DNA of 8,318 bases. Source: Methylococcaceae bacterium UBA659. GTDB lineage: Bacteria > Pseudomonadota > Gammaproteobacteria > Methylococcales > Methylomonadaceae. The notes beneath the pieces are model-generated. The model made no database searches and was not told where the DNA came from. It worked only from the letters and a program-made list of their open reading frames with translations. A program made the translations under genes and the position numbers. This document shows, in pieces, positions 1 to 5,820 of the stretch (its first letter is position 1; each line of letters begins with the position of its first letter). The stretch lies in NCBI GenBank assembly GCA_002299495.1, contig DBNZ01000085.1:2495-10812 (forward strand), in the 5' to 3' direction.

Positions 1-128
1 TCAAGACCCATTTGGTTGAGCTGGGCATCAGGCATGACAATCAATTGGCTTCTACCGGTCATGGGGTTGGTGGCACAGGCGGTGAGCAAGAACAACCAGA
101 GCAGGGTGCAAAGGGGGGGTTTTAACAT
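1..128 (-). CDS. M48-family metallopeptidase lipoprotein, N-terminal part only
   Basis: Partial gene: the first 42 codons, reading from ATG at 128-126 off the left edge. The start of the protein is a lipoprotein signal peptide: a short basic N-terminus, the hydrophobic stretch LLWLFLL, then a lipobox LTA-C with the lipidated Cys at residue 18. Ala at the +2 position predicts outer-membrane sorting by the Lol rule. After the Cys comes ATNPMTGRSQLIVMPDAQ, which resembles the start of the Ste24/LoiP-like M48 zinc proteases (typically C-x-x-x-P-x-TGR-x-QL followed by an 'aQmxQMG' segment). The catalytic HEXXH lies outside the window, so activity cannot be judged. Family knowledge suggests periplasmic quality control of envelope proteins. 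It follows hemJ after 181 bases, so it may have its own promoter. No good Shine-Dalgarno sequence is visible. Codons 4-6 contain a run of seven C. Confidence 0.75.
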   Translation of the reverse strand, partial: MLKPPLCTLLWLFLLTACATNPMTGRSQLIVMPDAQLNQMGL

Positions 129-309
129 GAGCTTAGGTTGGGCAATGAAACAGTTAATCAAGTCAACGTCCAGTAACTTGGAGCAGTGAGTAAAGACGGT
201 TACAGCCTAGCGGCAACGCAAAGTCGAAAAGACGTAGCCGCCACTGGGTGGCCATAACTGGTTTAACCTAACGTACCCAAGCCGATTTTGCAATGGCCAT
301 TTTGGCGGA
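129..309. other. Intergenic spacer with two adjacent hairpins
   Basis: This 181-base spacer lies between the hemJ stop and the start of the M48 lipoprotein gene. It holds two neighbouring inverted repeats. In one, CGGCAACG (211-218) faces CGTAGCCG (233-240), pairing except for one A-A mismatch. In the other, GCCAC (240-244) faces GTGGC (248-252) across a 3-base loop. Neither is followed by a T-run on the minus strand, so they do not look like a standard intrinsic terminator, though they could mark the end of the hemJ transcript. No convincing -35/-10 pair was found for the M48 gene. No open reading frame of note is present. Confidence 0.4.
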
Positions 310-735
310 CTAAAAAGGTTTAACCACCGCTAGAATCACGATGCCGACTAAAAACAACACCGGGACTTCGTTCGCCCATCGGTAGTAGACAGGGCTATGC
401 CGGTTCCGGTCGTGTTTAAAATCGCTTAACCAGGCGCCGCAAAAGCCGTGGTAAACCAACATAAGCAGCAATAAAAATAACTTGGCGTGCAACCAGCCGC
501 TTTGTCCATACACGGCCCAGGCATAAGAGACCAGCATCCATATGCCAAACACGAAGGTCATGACCATGCCCGGCGTCATGATGCCATAGTAAAGCCTGCG
601 TTCCATTGTCTGGAAACGTTCTTTGCTTATTTCGTCATCGGACATGGCATGGTAGACAAATAAACGCGGCAAATAAAACAGGCCGGCAAACCAGGTCACC
701 ATGAAAATGAGATGCAAGGCTTTTAACCACAACAT
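310..735 (-). CDS. hemJ: HemJ-type protoporphyrinogen IX oxidase (CopD-like membrane protein)
   Basis: A 141-residue polytopic inner-membrane protein that, by family, oxidises protoporphyrinogen IX to protoporphyrin IX, the penultimate step of haem b synthesis. The N-terminal block KALHLIFMVTWFAGLFYLPR (residues 5-24) is the family signature and contains His8. A second block with LHAK (Lys85) and a third, RWANEVP (residues 119-125), are also typical. HemJ proteins are reported to bind haem through a conserved His, with a conserved Lys also important. About four hydrophobic segments are visible (roughly 4-28, 50-75, 82-102, 124-139), and the length is normal. The ATG at 735-733 lies 2 bases after the stop of the upstream TlpA-like gene, and an AAAGGA Shine-Dalgarno sequence sits inside that gene's last codons, so translation is probably coupled. 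Recognition is strong. Confidence 0.9.
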   Translation of the reverse strand: MLWLKALHLIFMVTWFAGLFYLPRLFVYHAMSDDEISKERFQTMERRLYYGIMTPGMVMTFVFGIWMLVSYAWAVYGQSGWLHAKLFLLLLMLVYHGFCGAWLSDFKHDRNRHSPVYYRWANEVPVLFLVGIVILAVVKPF

Positions 736-737
736 AG

Positions 738-1241
738 TTATCCTTTTAACAAAGCGTGTATGCGTTTGGACAAGTCGTTTTCGTCAAACAACCCGGTTAC
801 TTTAAACCTAACCTTGCCCTCTGCGTCAATTAAAAACGTCGTGGGCGTCAATGCCACGTTCCCGAACGATTTGGCGTGATTGCCTGATAAATCCAACACC
901 ACCGGATAGGGTAGCCGCATGGTTTGGGCCATATTAACCACATGGCTGGGCGGGTCGTAATACATGGCAACGGCGATAATCTCCAAACCACGGGCATGGT
1001 ATTTTTGATACAAATCAATCAAGTGCGGGATTTCTTTAAGGCAACTTTGGCAATCAGTCGCCCAGAATGTAACCAATAGCGGTTTGCCCCGAAAATCGGA
1101 CCAGGCAACACTTTCCCCGGTGAGGGTGGTGAAAACGTGGTTCCTGGCGATGGGATTTTCGGATAAGCGTTGATACAGGCCTAGCAAAATAAGCAAGCCA
1201 AAACCAAAGGCGAGGGCAGCAATCAGAGTTTTTTTCACCAA
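738..1241 (-). CDS. TlpA/ResA-like membrane-anchored thiol-disulfide oxidoreductase
   Basis: A 167-residue thioredoxin-fold protein. Residues 5-23 form a single hydrophobic segment after MVKK, which acts as a membrane anchor or uncleaved signal and puts the domain in the periplasm. The redox motif is ATDCQSC, with Cys64 and Cys67. The cis-proline loop is LTPTTF (Pro133). The FRGKPLLVTFWAT strand before the active site and the FLIDAEGKV strand after it are typical of the TlpA/AhpC-TSA class. Such proteins reduce apocytochrome c thiols or copper-site proteins, or reduce other periplasmic disulfides; the substrate here cannot be told. The first codon used is TTG at 1241-1239, followed directly by GTG. 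An in-frame TAA lies 13 codons upstream and no ATG intervenes, so the start is one of these two rare codons. No clear Shine-Dalgarno sequence precedes them. The gene is 2 bases from hemJ, suggesting a shared transcript. Confidence 0.85.
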   Translation of the reverse strand: MVKKTLIAALAFGFGLLILLGLYQRLSENPIARNHVFTTLTGESVAWSDFRGKPLLVTFWATDCQSCLKEIPHLIDLYQKYHARGLEIIAVAMYYDPPSHVVNMAQTMRLPYPVVLDLSGNHAKSFGNVALTPTTFLIDAEGKVRFKVTGLFDENDLSKRIHALLKG

Positions 1242-1306
1242 ATCAATTCGTAGGGCTAAGGGGTTTGCACAATAAAGCGTTTAACCAAGCTATGGTTTGT
1301 CTGTCA
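1242..1306. other. Short spacer with a small hairpin
   Basis: This 65-base gap separates the last glycosyltransferase gene from the TlpA-like gene. It includes AACCA-AGCTA-TGGTT (1283-1297), a 5-bp stem with a 5-base loop. There is no T-run after it in the minus direction, so termination is doubtful. It is the widest gap in the 5669-310 block apart from the end of hemJ, and so the likeliest place for a transcript boundary between the glycan genes and tlpA-hemJ. Confidence 0.3.
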
Positions 1307-2224
1307 CTAAAGGCCTTGGTCAAAATAATTAAGTATTAGTTTGCGTTTGTCGCACAGCGGCTTAAGAATGCCTTCGGCAAGATAATCTTCCAAATCCAAT
1401 AAGCGGTGGTATTCCTCGTTTAGCCTACCTTGTTGGTAAAGACCGTACCAACGTTTGGCATGCCAGGCATGGATATTGTCGCTACCTAGATACAAATCGA
1501 GATTGTAAAGCCCTTCGCCATTATTAATAATTTTCTGCCGGAATTGTTTAAGGCTGCGTATTGGAAAATGCAGGACTTCAATGTCAGAAGATTTTTGTTT
1601 GGCGAATTCCCTGTATGGGCTATCAGTAATGACATCATGGTTGCCTTGGACGACTTTGACATAACCGTTTGGGGTTCTGTAAATGACTTTATTTGGGTAA
1701 CGGTACAAAAAAAATGACCGCCAACCGACCTCATTCATGACTTTTCGGACCGATTTGATGATGGGGTTGTTGACTTCATAGGCGACATCATGGGGAAATA
1801 CTTCCGTGCCGTTTTTATTGGACAACAGCATATTTCGGACGGGTACCGACAAGACATCGACCCGATGCTTAAGGCCTAATTCGAATTTCAATGAGCCGCT
1901 GGCGGGATGCCACAATTCGTCGGCATCACTATGGAAAATCATATCGGCGGAACACTGTTGACAGGCCAACTCACCCATAGTGTTGACCCAGAGTTGTTGC
2001 TGGAAAATCCGGCTGGGTTCGTGGATTAAGTGCAGCACTCCCTTGCGGGCATATTCCTCAAGCACTTCCTTGGTGCCGTCAGTCGAACCGTTGTCCGTGG
2101 CGACGATGAAATCGACGCCATGATCGAGATGAAAACGGAGGTTTCCTTCGATCACGTCAACCTCATTCCTGACCAGAAGGGTCATGATCAGCCGGTATTT
2201 GTTTTGGTTTATGAAGATATCCAT
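1307..2224 (-). CDS. Glycosyltransferase, family-2-like (GT-A fold)
   Basis: A 305-residue soluble enzyme expected to move a sugar from a nucleotide-sugar donor to an acceptor in the cytoplasm. The N-terminus has the strand LIMTLLVRNEVDVI (12-25), with the RNE motif common in this subgroup. ATDNGSTDGT (42-51) is the nucleotide-binding loop. HSDADELW (98-105) carries the metal-binding DxD (Asp100, Asp102) plus Glu103. This matches the 'Glyco_tranf_2_4' type, whose members often modify surface polysaccharides. The C-terminal half has a Cys-poor, Tyr- and His-rich region that I cannot assign. No membrane segment or signal is visible. The ATG at 2224 has only a weak GGA 4 bases upstream; Met14 is a possible alternative start. 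It lies 33 bases after the GT14 gene, so it is probably in the same operon. Its AT content is the highest seen in the window. Donor and acceptor are unknown. Confidence 0.85.
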   Translation of the reverse strand: MDIFINQNKYRLIMTLLVRNEVDVIEGNLRFHLDHGVDFIVATDNGSTDGTKEVLEEYARKGVLHLIHEPSRIFQQQLWVNTMGELACQQCSADMIFHSDADELWHPASGSLKFELGLKHRVDVLSVPVRNMLLSNKNGTEVFPHDVAYEVNNPIIKSVRKVMNEVGWRSFFLYRYPNKVIYRTPNGYVKVVQGNHDVITDSPYREFAKQKSSDIEVLHFPIRSLKQFRQKIINNGEGLYNLDLYLGSDNIHAWHAKRWYGLYQQGRLNEEYHRLLDLEDYLAEGILKPLCDKRKLILNYFDQGL

Positions 2225-2257
2225 TTCATCCAGGAGGTTTAAGGGTAGGTCCTGCGG

Positions 2258-3808
2258 TTAAGAAAGCGTTGTCATCATGCTGTCGCGCAAGGCTAACAGC
2301 TTCTCTTTGATCTTGGCAACGCTCTCAGGGGCAATGACATGCCCGCTGGCGTTGATGGCGAGAAAAGGTTTGTTGGCTTGCCGGGCCGCATGGATATGGT
2401 CGTGCATAATCATATTTTGGAAGGCGCACGTCCAATTTAATGATTGTTGGTCCTCCGGCAAATAATGGCCTTCTGGCAGGATAAAGACTATGCTGGCTTG
2501 AGGGTCATAAAGGGCAATCCGTTCCATATCGTTGCCTATGGGCAGGTGCATGACATAGCCAACCAGGTGTCCTGGATGGGCTTTGATGAGGTCGACCAGA
2601 AAATTAGGCCGTTTCATATCCCTTAAAGCGGGTTTGTCGGAAGGGTACAACGGGTGTGCCCAGTCGTTAGAGCCATAGTCGATATGGTCGCCGATGAACA
2701 AATCCCCGAAGCAGCGGATTCCGGGTAGGGCGTTCAGCGCGTTGATCAATGGTTGCAACTGGGTCTGAGAGTAGGCCATGATCACGAAATACGGGGTTTT
2801 ATTCCATTCCAAGTCCCCGTACCAGGGGTCCGCCTGCCTGCCAATGACCCGACGGTTGGGGAGTCCGCGCCATTGCACGGCAATGAATTGCTGGTAATCA
2901 GCCATGTTCTTGGCCAAATGGGACACGCTGGCCGCTGGGTTTTCAGCTATGAATTTATCGAGTTTGTCGCGTAATAAATGGGCTTTGGGGGATAGTTTCC
3001 GAGCGAAAAAAAAGTTTTGCTGGTGCAAAAAATCGAAGTGGTCGTTGTAAAACAACAAGGGCTTGCCGGTATGGTCGAACTGGTAGAACGTCAGGTTCGT
3101 GCCGTAGATGCTGTCCGCTGAGGTTACCGCAGCGACCAAGGTTTGAAAAAACATTTCATCCGGTACCCAGGTCGATTGAAAGAATCGACGGATGGATCCT
3201 TGCTGGCTTAACGGCAAAATTTTTGCGATGGTGGGCCAAGTTAACGCCCACCATTGCGAGCCAAAATAGGCTTTAAGCCCCCGGGGCATAGTACGTTTTA
3301 AACCCAGTTTTTTTTGGGTGGCGAGCGACCATTCAAATAAAGGCCGCTGATCCCGCCAACTAAACCAGTGGTGGTGCAAGAACCGTTCTTTGACCAAACC
3401 TTGGACTACCCACGGGTCTAGGTCTGGGTCTACACATTCAATAAATTCCTTGCCCGGGTGCCTTGACAAAAACTGTTTAAGTCCAGCTACGGGCTTTAAC
3501 AAATAATCGCCGCCGCTCATCAGCACCGCATAATCAAACGGCTGATCCAGATATTGCAGATGCCTTAAGGCTGAAAGAGAGGCCTCGACCATAGACCAGC
3601 GCCCCCAGTCCACGGCTACCCGGCGGCAAAAATGGACATTCGCCCTTTGTTCATCGGTCAATGCGGACTGGGCCAGGGTTTGTAAGTCTAGGCGGCTGTT
3701 TTTGTCCCAGTGGACGACAATGTGGTCATCCTGCGTTCTTAACCTTTTAATCAAACGCAGGACGTTGTCCGGATCGTTGTGGGCTAGGATGATAAAAGCC
3801 AATTTCAT
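2258..3808 (-). CDS. GT14 (core-2/I-branching, xylosyltransferase-like) glycosyltransferase with C-terminal sulfotransferase-like domain
   Basis: A 516-residue two-domain protein. Residues 1-270 match the 'Branch' GT14 family of beta-1,6-N-acetylglucosaminyltransferases and peptide O-xylosyltransferases: MKLAFIILAH (1-10), VVHWDKNS (31-38), SGGDYLLKP (98-106), GSQWWALT (183-190) and WVPDEMFFQT (214-223), in which Asp217-Glu218 fit the conserved acidic pair. After a linker, residues 338-516 resemble a PAPS sulfotransferase fold: YFVIMAY, then LPGIRCFGDLF, SIVFILPEG (439-447) and a terminal helix. The phosphosulfate-binding residues are missing, so this part is probably non-catalytic or does something else. 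I chose ATG at 3808, which shares one base with the upstream TGA (TGATG) and begins exactly at the conserved family N-terminus. A GTG at 3817-3815 would add three residues. No membrane segment is visible. GT14 membership is fairly sure; the sugar moved is not known. Confidence 0.85.
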   Translation of the reverse strand: MKLAFIILAHNDPDNVLRLIKRLRTQDDHIVVHWDKNSRLDLQTLAQSALTDEQRANVHFCRRVAVDWGRWSMVEASLSALRHLQYLDQPFDYAVLMSGGDYLLKPVAGLKQFLSRHPGKEFIECVDPDLDPWVVQGLVKERFLHHHWFSWRDQRPLFEWSLATQKKLGLKRTMPRGLKAYFGSQWWALTWPTIAKILPLSQQGSIRRFFQSTWVPDEMFFQTLVAAVTSADSIYGTNLTFYQFDHTGKPLLFYNDHFDFLHQQNFFFARKLSPKAHLLRDKLDKFIAENPAASVSHLAKNMADYQQFIAVQWRGLPNRRVIGRQADPWYGDLEWNKTPYFVIMAYSQTQLQPLINALNALPGIRCFGDLFIGDHIDYGSNDWAHPLYPSDKPALRDMKRPNFLVDLIKAHPGHLVGYVMHLPIGNDMERIALYDPQASIVFILPEGHYLPEDQQSLNWTCAFQNMIMHDHIHAARQANKPFLAINASGHVIAPESVAKIKEKLLALRDSMMTTLS

Positions 3809-4809
3809 CAGAACCACCGCCCAACATTCATCAAACCCAAATCAACACATTGCCGCCAATTTTGAAAGCGCACGGAGGCTTTGTTCCATAACACGGTTTT
3901 GCTATCCAAACCTGCCAGATAACTCTGGTATTCCCGCGATCCGGCATAATGTTGTTTGCGCCCCATTTCTTCTTCGACCTTCTCACGGAATAACGCTAAG
4001 TATTTAAAATGCAGCAAACAACCGGTGGGCGCCAAGGTGTCTTGGAAATGCGGGCGGTTGAGACGGTTCGGCCAAACAATATGGGTGGATGCAAAATAGG
4101 CGTAATACCAACGCCATTTGACCAGCACAGTTTTGTTTAATGCCGGGGCATGCCAAGGCTGGTCGGCAAAAAACACCCTGCGCCTGACACCGCCGCGTAT
4201 CCACCACTCATTAAAGTTAGGCCGTTTGTCTTGATAATACCCGGTTGGGTCAAACCAGGGGCATACTGCCAGCGGATCCTGGTCTTTTTGATAAATCGCT
4301 TCATCGACCGTACCGGCACCGTACATATCCAGCGTGATGGAAAAAAAGGATTCTTTTTGTTCCTGGTCTAAATAAGCCGTCAATTCGATTAACGAACGGG
4401 AATCGTCATACGGGAAAAGCAAAAATTCATCAGGGTCAACGGTCAAGCACCAGTGTCCCCGGCCATATTTTTTCAGCAAATAGTTAAGCCAATGCACACC
4501 GTATTTGGATGCTTTATAACTGGCTTGGGTATGCCAAACCGAGCAATCCGCATAATCGCCAACCTCATCCATAAAGCCGTCATCGGAGCCATTATCAACG
4601 AAAAGAAAATGCTTGACCCCCAGCCTACGGTAATAAGCCAAAAAGTAAGGCAAACGGATGGTTTCATTACGCAGTACAACAAAAGCTAAGATATCGCCGG
4701 GTTTAATCATCCGGGTATTGTCTGACACCCGGGATAAATCTTTACCGTGCCGATATGCCTGGATCATGGGCAGGGCAATCCTGCCGATTGTTTTTGTCCA
4801 ATTTTTCAA
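3808..4809 (-). CDS. Glycosyltransferase, family-2-like (GT-A fold)
   Basis: A 333-residue soluble glycosyltransferase, related in layout to the one ending at 1307 but clearly different in sequence. ILAFVVLRNETIRLPYFLAY (40-59) contains the RNE motif. FVDNGSDDGF (70-79) is the nucleotide-binding loop. TVDPDEFLLFP (124-134) holds the DxD metal site (Asp125, Asp127, then Glu128). The second half, with WWIRGGVRRRVFF and LLHFKY, is typical of a bacterial subgroup found in polysaccharide clusters. The first codon is TTG at 4809-4807, supported by an AGAGGT Shine-Dalgarno sequence 7-8 bases upstream that overlaps the TAG of the sulfotransferase gene. The 11-base gap and the TGATG junction with the next gene show an operon. 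About 35 residues precede the recognisable fold, so a start at Met15 or Met34 cannot be excluded. Donor and acceptor are unknown. Confidence 0.85.
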   Translation of the reverse strand: MKNWTKTIGRIALPMIQAYRHGKDLSRVSDNTRMIKPGDILAFVVLRNETIRLPYFLAYYRRLGVKHFLFVDNGSDDGFMDEVGDYADCSVWHTQASYKASKYGVHWLNYLLKKYGRGHWCLTVDPDEFLLFPYDDSRSLIELTAYLDQEQKESFFSITLDMYGAGTVDEAIYQKDQDPLAVCPWFDPTGYYQDKRPNFNEWWIRGGVRRRVFFADQPWHAPALNKTVLVKWRWYYAYFASTHIVWPNRLNRPHFQDTLAPTGCLLHFKYLALFREKVEEEMGRKQHYAGSREYQSYLAGLDSKTVLWNKASVRFQNWRQCVDLGLMNVGRWF

Positions 4810-4820
4810 AATAAAGACCT

Positions 4821-5669
4821 CTACAGATGGGTTACAAATTCGGTGTCGAAATGATCATTAAGGAATTGATATTGTGGCCGAAATTTTTCTTCGAAAAAAA
4901 CGGACACTTGTTCTGGAACCGCAAATTCCTGGGTGGCGTGGACTTTTTTATCTGGGGTGGGATACCCCGTCCAATTTTTGGCGCCTATAAAATTTTCCAC
5001 TGCCTGCAAAACCTGTTCGGGTTGTTTGGCGATGTGTTTAAAAGGCAAATACAATAGGTTTTTTCGACCAAAAGCCCGTTCCCATCTAGGCATATAATCC
5101 TTGTAATCACCCCGGCTCAGGATTTCTTCGGCCGCTGCCATCTCCAGCCATTGCGCTACTGAAAGCCCGCTAGACAAACCTCGGCGTTCGGCATTCATCC
5201 TGACTTGCGAAAGTGCTCTGTTGACTGGATCCCGGATCAACCAAATGAGTTTTACCTCGCCTAACAAACGTTGGACATAGTGGATGCCTTCATCGCCTAT
5301 GGCACAATACTCAGGGGTGATGTCGCCGATGATTTTGCCCTTGGCAGCCGGCCGCTGAAAAACCTGTTCATACCAGACCTCAGTAAACATCGGTTCGGTC
5401 ACGATATTGACCAAATAGCGGATATAAACAAAATCGATGTTATTGCCATGAGCTAAGACATATTGCTTCAATAAACGGCTAACCCCTTGTGTCACATGCC
5501 AACGTGACCAAGACCGGTTGCTTTGGCAGTACAAATGGTCGAAATAATGCAGCTCTTTCAACGGCGGCATCCAAATACCCGGATGATGACGAAGGTTTTC
5601 ATAAAGCCAGGAAGTCCCCGATTTTTGGGTTCCTATACATAAAAAATAAGGCAATCTGATTTTGCTCAT
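4821..5669 (-). CDS. PAPS-dependent carbohydrate-type sulfotransferase
   Basis: A 282-residue cytoplasmic enzyme predicted to move sulfate from 3'-phosphoadenosine-5'-phosphosulfate to a hydroxyl or amine, most likely on a sugar given its glycosyltransferase neighbours. The 5'-phosphosulfate loop is CIGTQKSGTSWL (11-22), with Lys16 as the key residue. PLKELHYFD (36-44) matches the heparan-sulfate-type sulfotransferase motif, where Glu39 is a candidate catalytic base. The 3'-phosphate site is WLIRDPVNRALSQ (143-155), with Arg146 and Ser154. GDITPEY (115-121) and NLLYLPFKHI near the C-terminus also fit. The length is normal for the bacterial family, and no transmembrane anchor is present, unlike eukaryotic Golgi enzymes. 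It is the first gene of the minus-strand operon. The ATG at 5669 has no clear Shine-Dalgarno sequence but sits just before the conserved first strand. The family call is strong; the substrate is unknown. Confidence 0.9.
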   Translation of the reverse strand: MSKIRLPYFLCIGTQKSGTSWLYENLRHHPGIWMPPLKELHYFDHLYCQSNRSWSRWHVTQGVSRLLKQYVLAHGNNIDFVYIRYLVNIVTEPMFTEVWYEQVFQRPAAKGKIIGDITPEYCAIGDEGIHYVQRLLGEVKLIWLIRDPVNRALSQVRMNAERRGLSSGLSVAQWLEMAAAEEILSRGDYKDYMPRWERAFGRKNLLYLPFKHIAKQPEQVLQAVENFIGAKNWTGYPTPDKKVHATQEFAVPEQVSVFFEEKFRPQYQFLNDHFDTEFVTHL

Positions 5670-5820
5670 AGGGTAACGCCGTGGAATTTTACTCAGGCTA
5701 CGATAGCTATCATCTAACCAGCCAGCCAGGCCAAAATTTGAGTAATGGTCAAAAGCCGGAAATTATAGCAAATATGTTAAACTCAGCCTTTCTGCAAGCA
5801 GGCATTTTGGGATTTATGTT
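5670..5820. promoter_or_regulatory. Divergent promoter region between the glycan operon and serAB
   Basis: Both flanking operons must start from this 151-base, AT-rich spacer. For serA, TATAGC (5764-5769) is a reasonable -10, but the nearest -35-like hexamer, TTGAGT (5738-5743), is 20 bases away, which is too far, so the promoter may be activator-dependent or misplaced. On the minus side no good pair stands out. Two possible binding features lie close to the sulfotransferase start: a perfect 10-base palindrome GATAGCTATC (5702-5711) and three tandem CCAG units (5718-5729). The presence of promoters follows from gene layout; the exact sites are uncertain. Confidence 0.4.

Noticed and set aside
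161..166. TTGACT on the minus strand as a -35 for the M48 gene
   Set aside because: At 16-18 bases downstream the sequence is GC-rich (around GCCCAA), with nothing like a -10 element.
1283..1297. AACCA/TGGTT hairpin as an intrinsic terminator
   Set aside because: The stem is only 5 bp, is not GC-rich and has no T-run after it in the direction of transcription.
2232..2237. AGGAGG on the plus strand, a perfect Shine-Dalgarno match
   Set aside because: It is on the opposite strand to the nearby gene and no plus-strand start codon follows at a usable distance.
2030..2242. 70-codon plus-strand frame opposite the glycosyltransferase start
   Set aside because: It is antisense to conserved motifs of the glycosyltransferase and has no ribosome-binding site or recognisable domain.
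3809..3817. GTG at 3817-3815 as start of the GT14 protein
   Set aside because: It remains possible, but the ATG at 3808 begins exactly at the conserved MKLAFIILAH strand and forms a TGATG stop-start junction, so the longer form is less likely.
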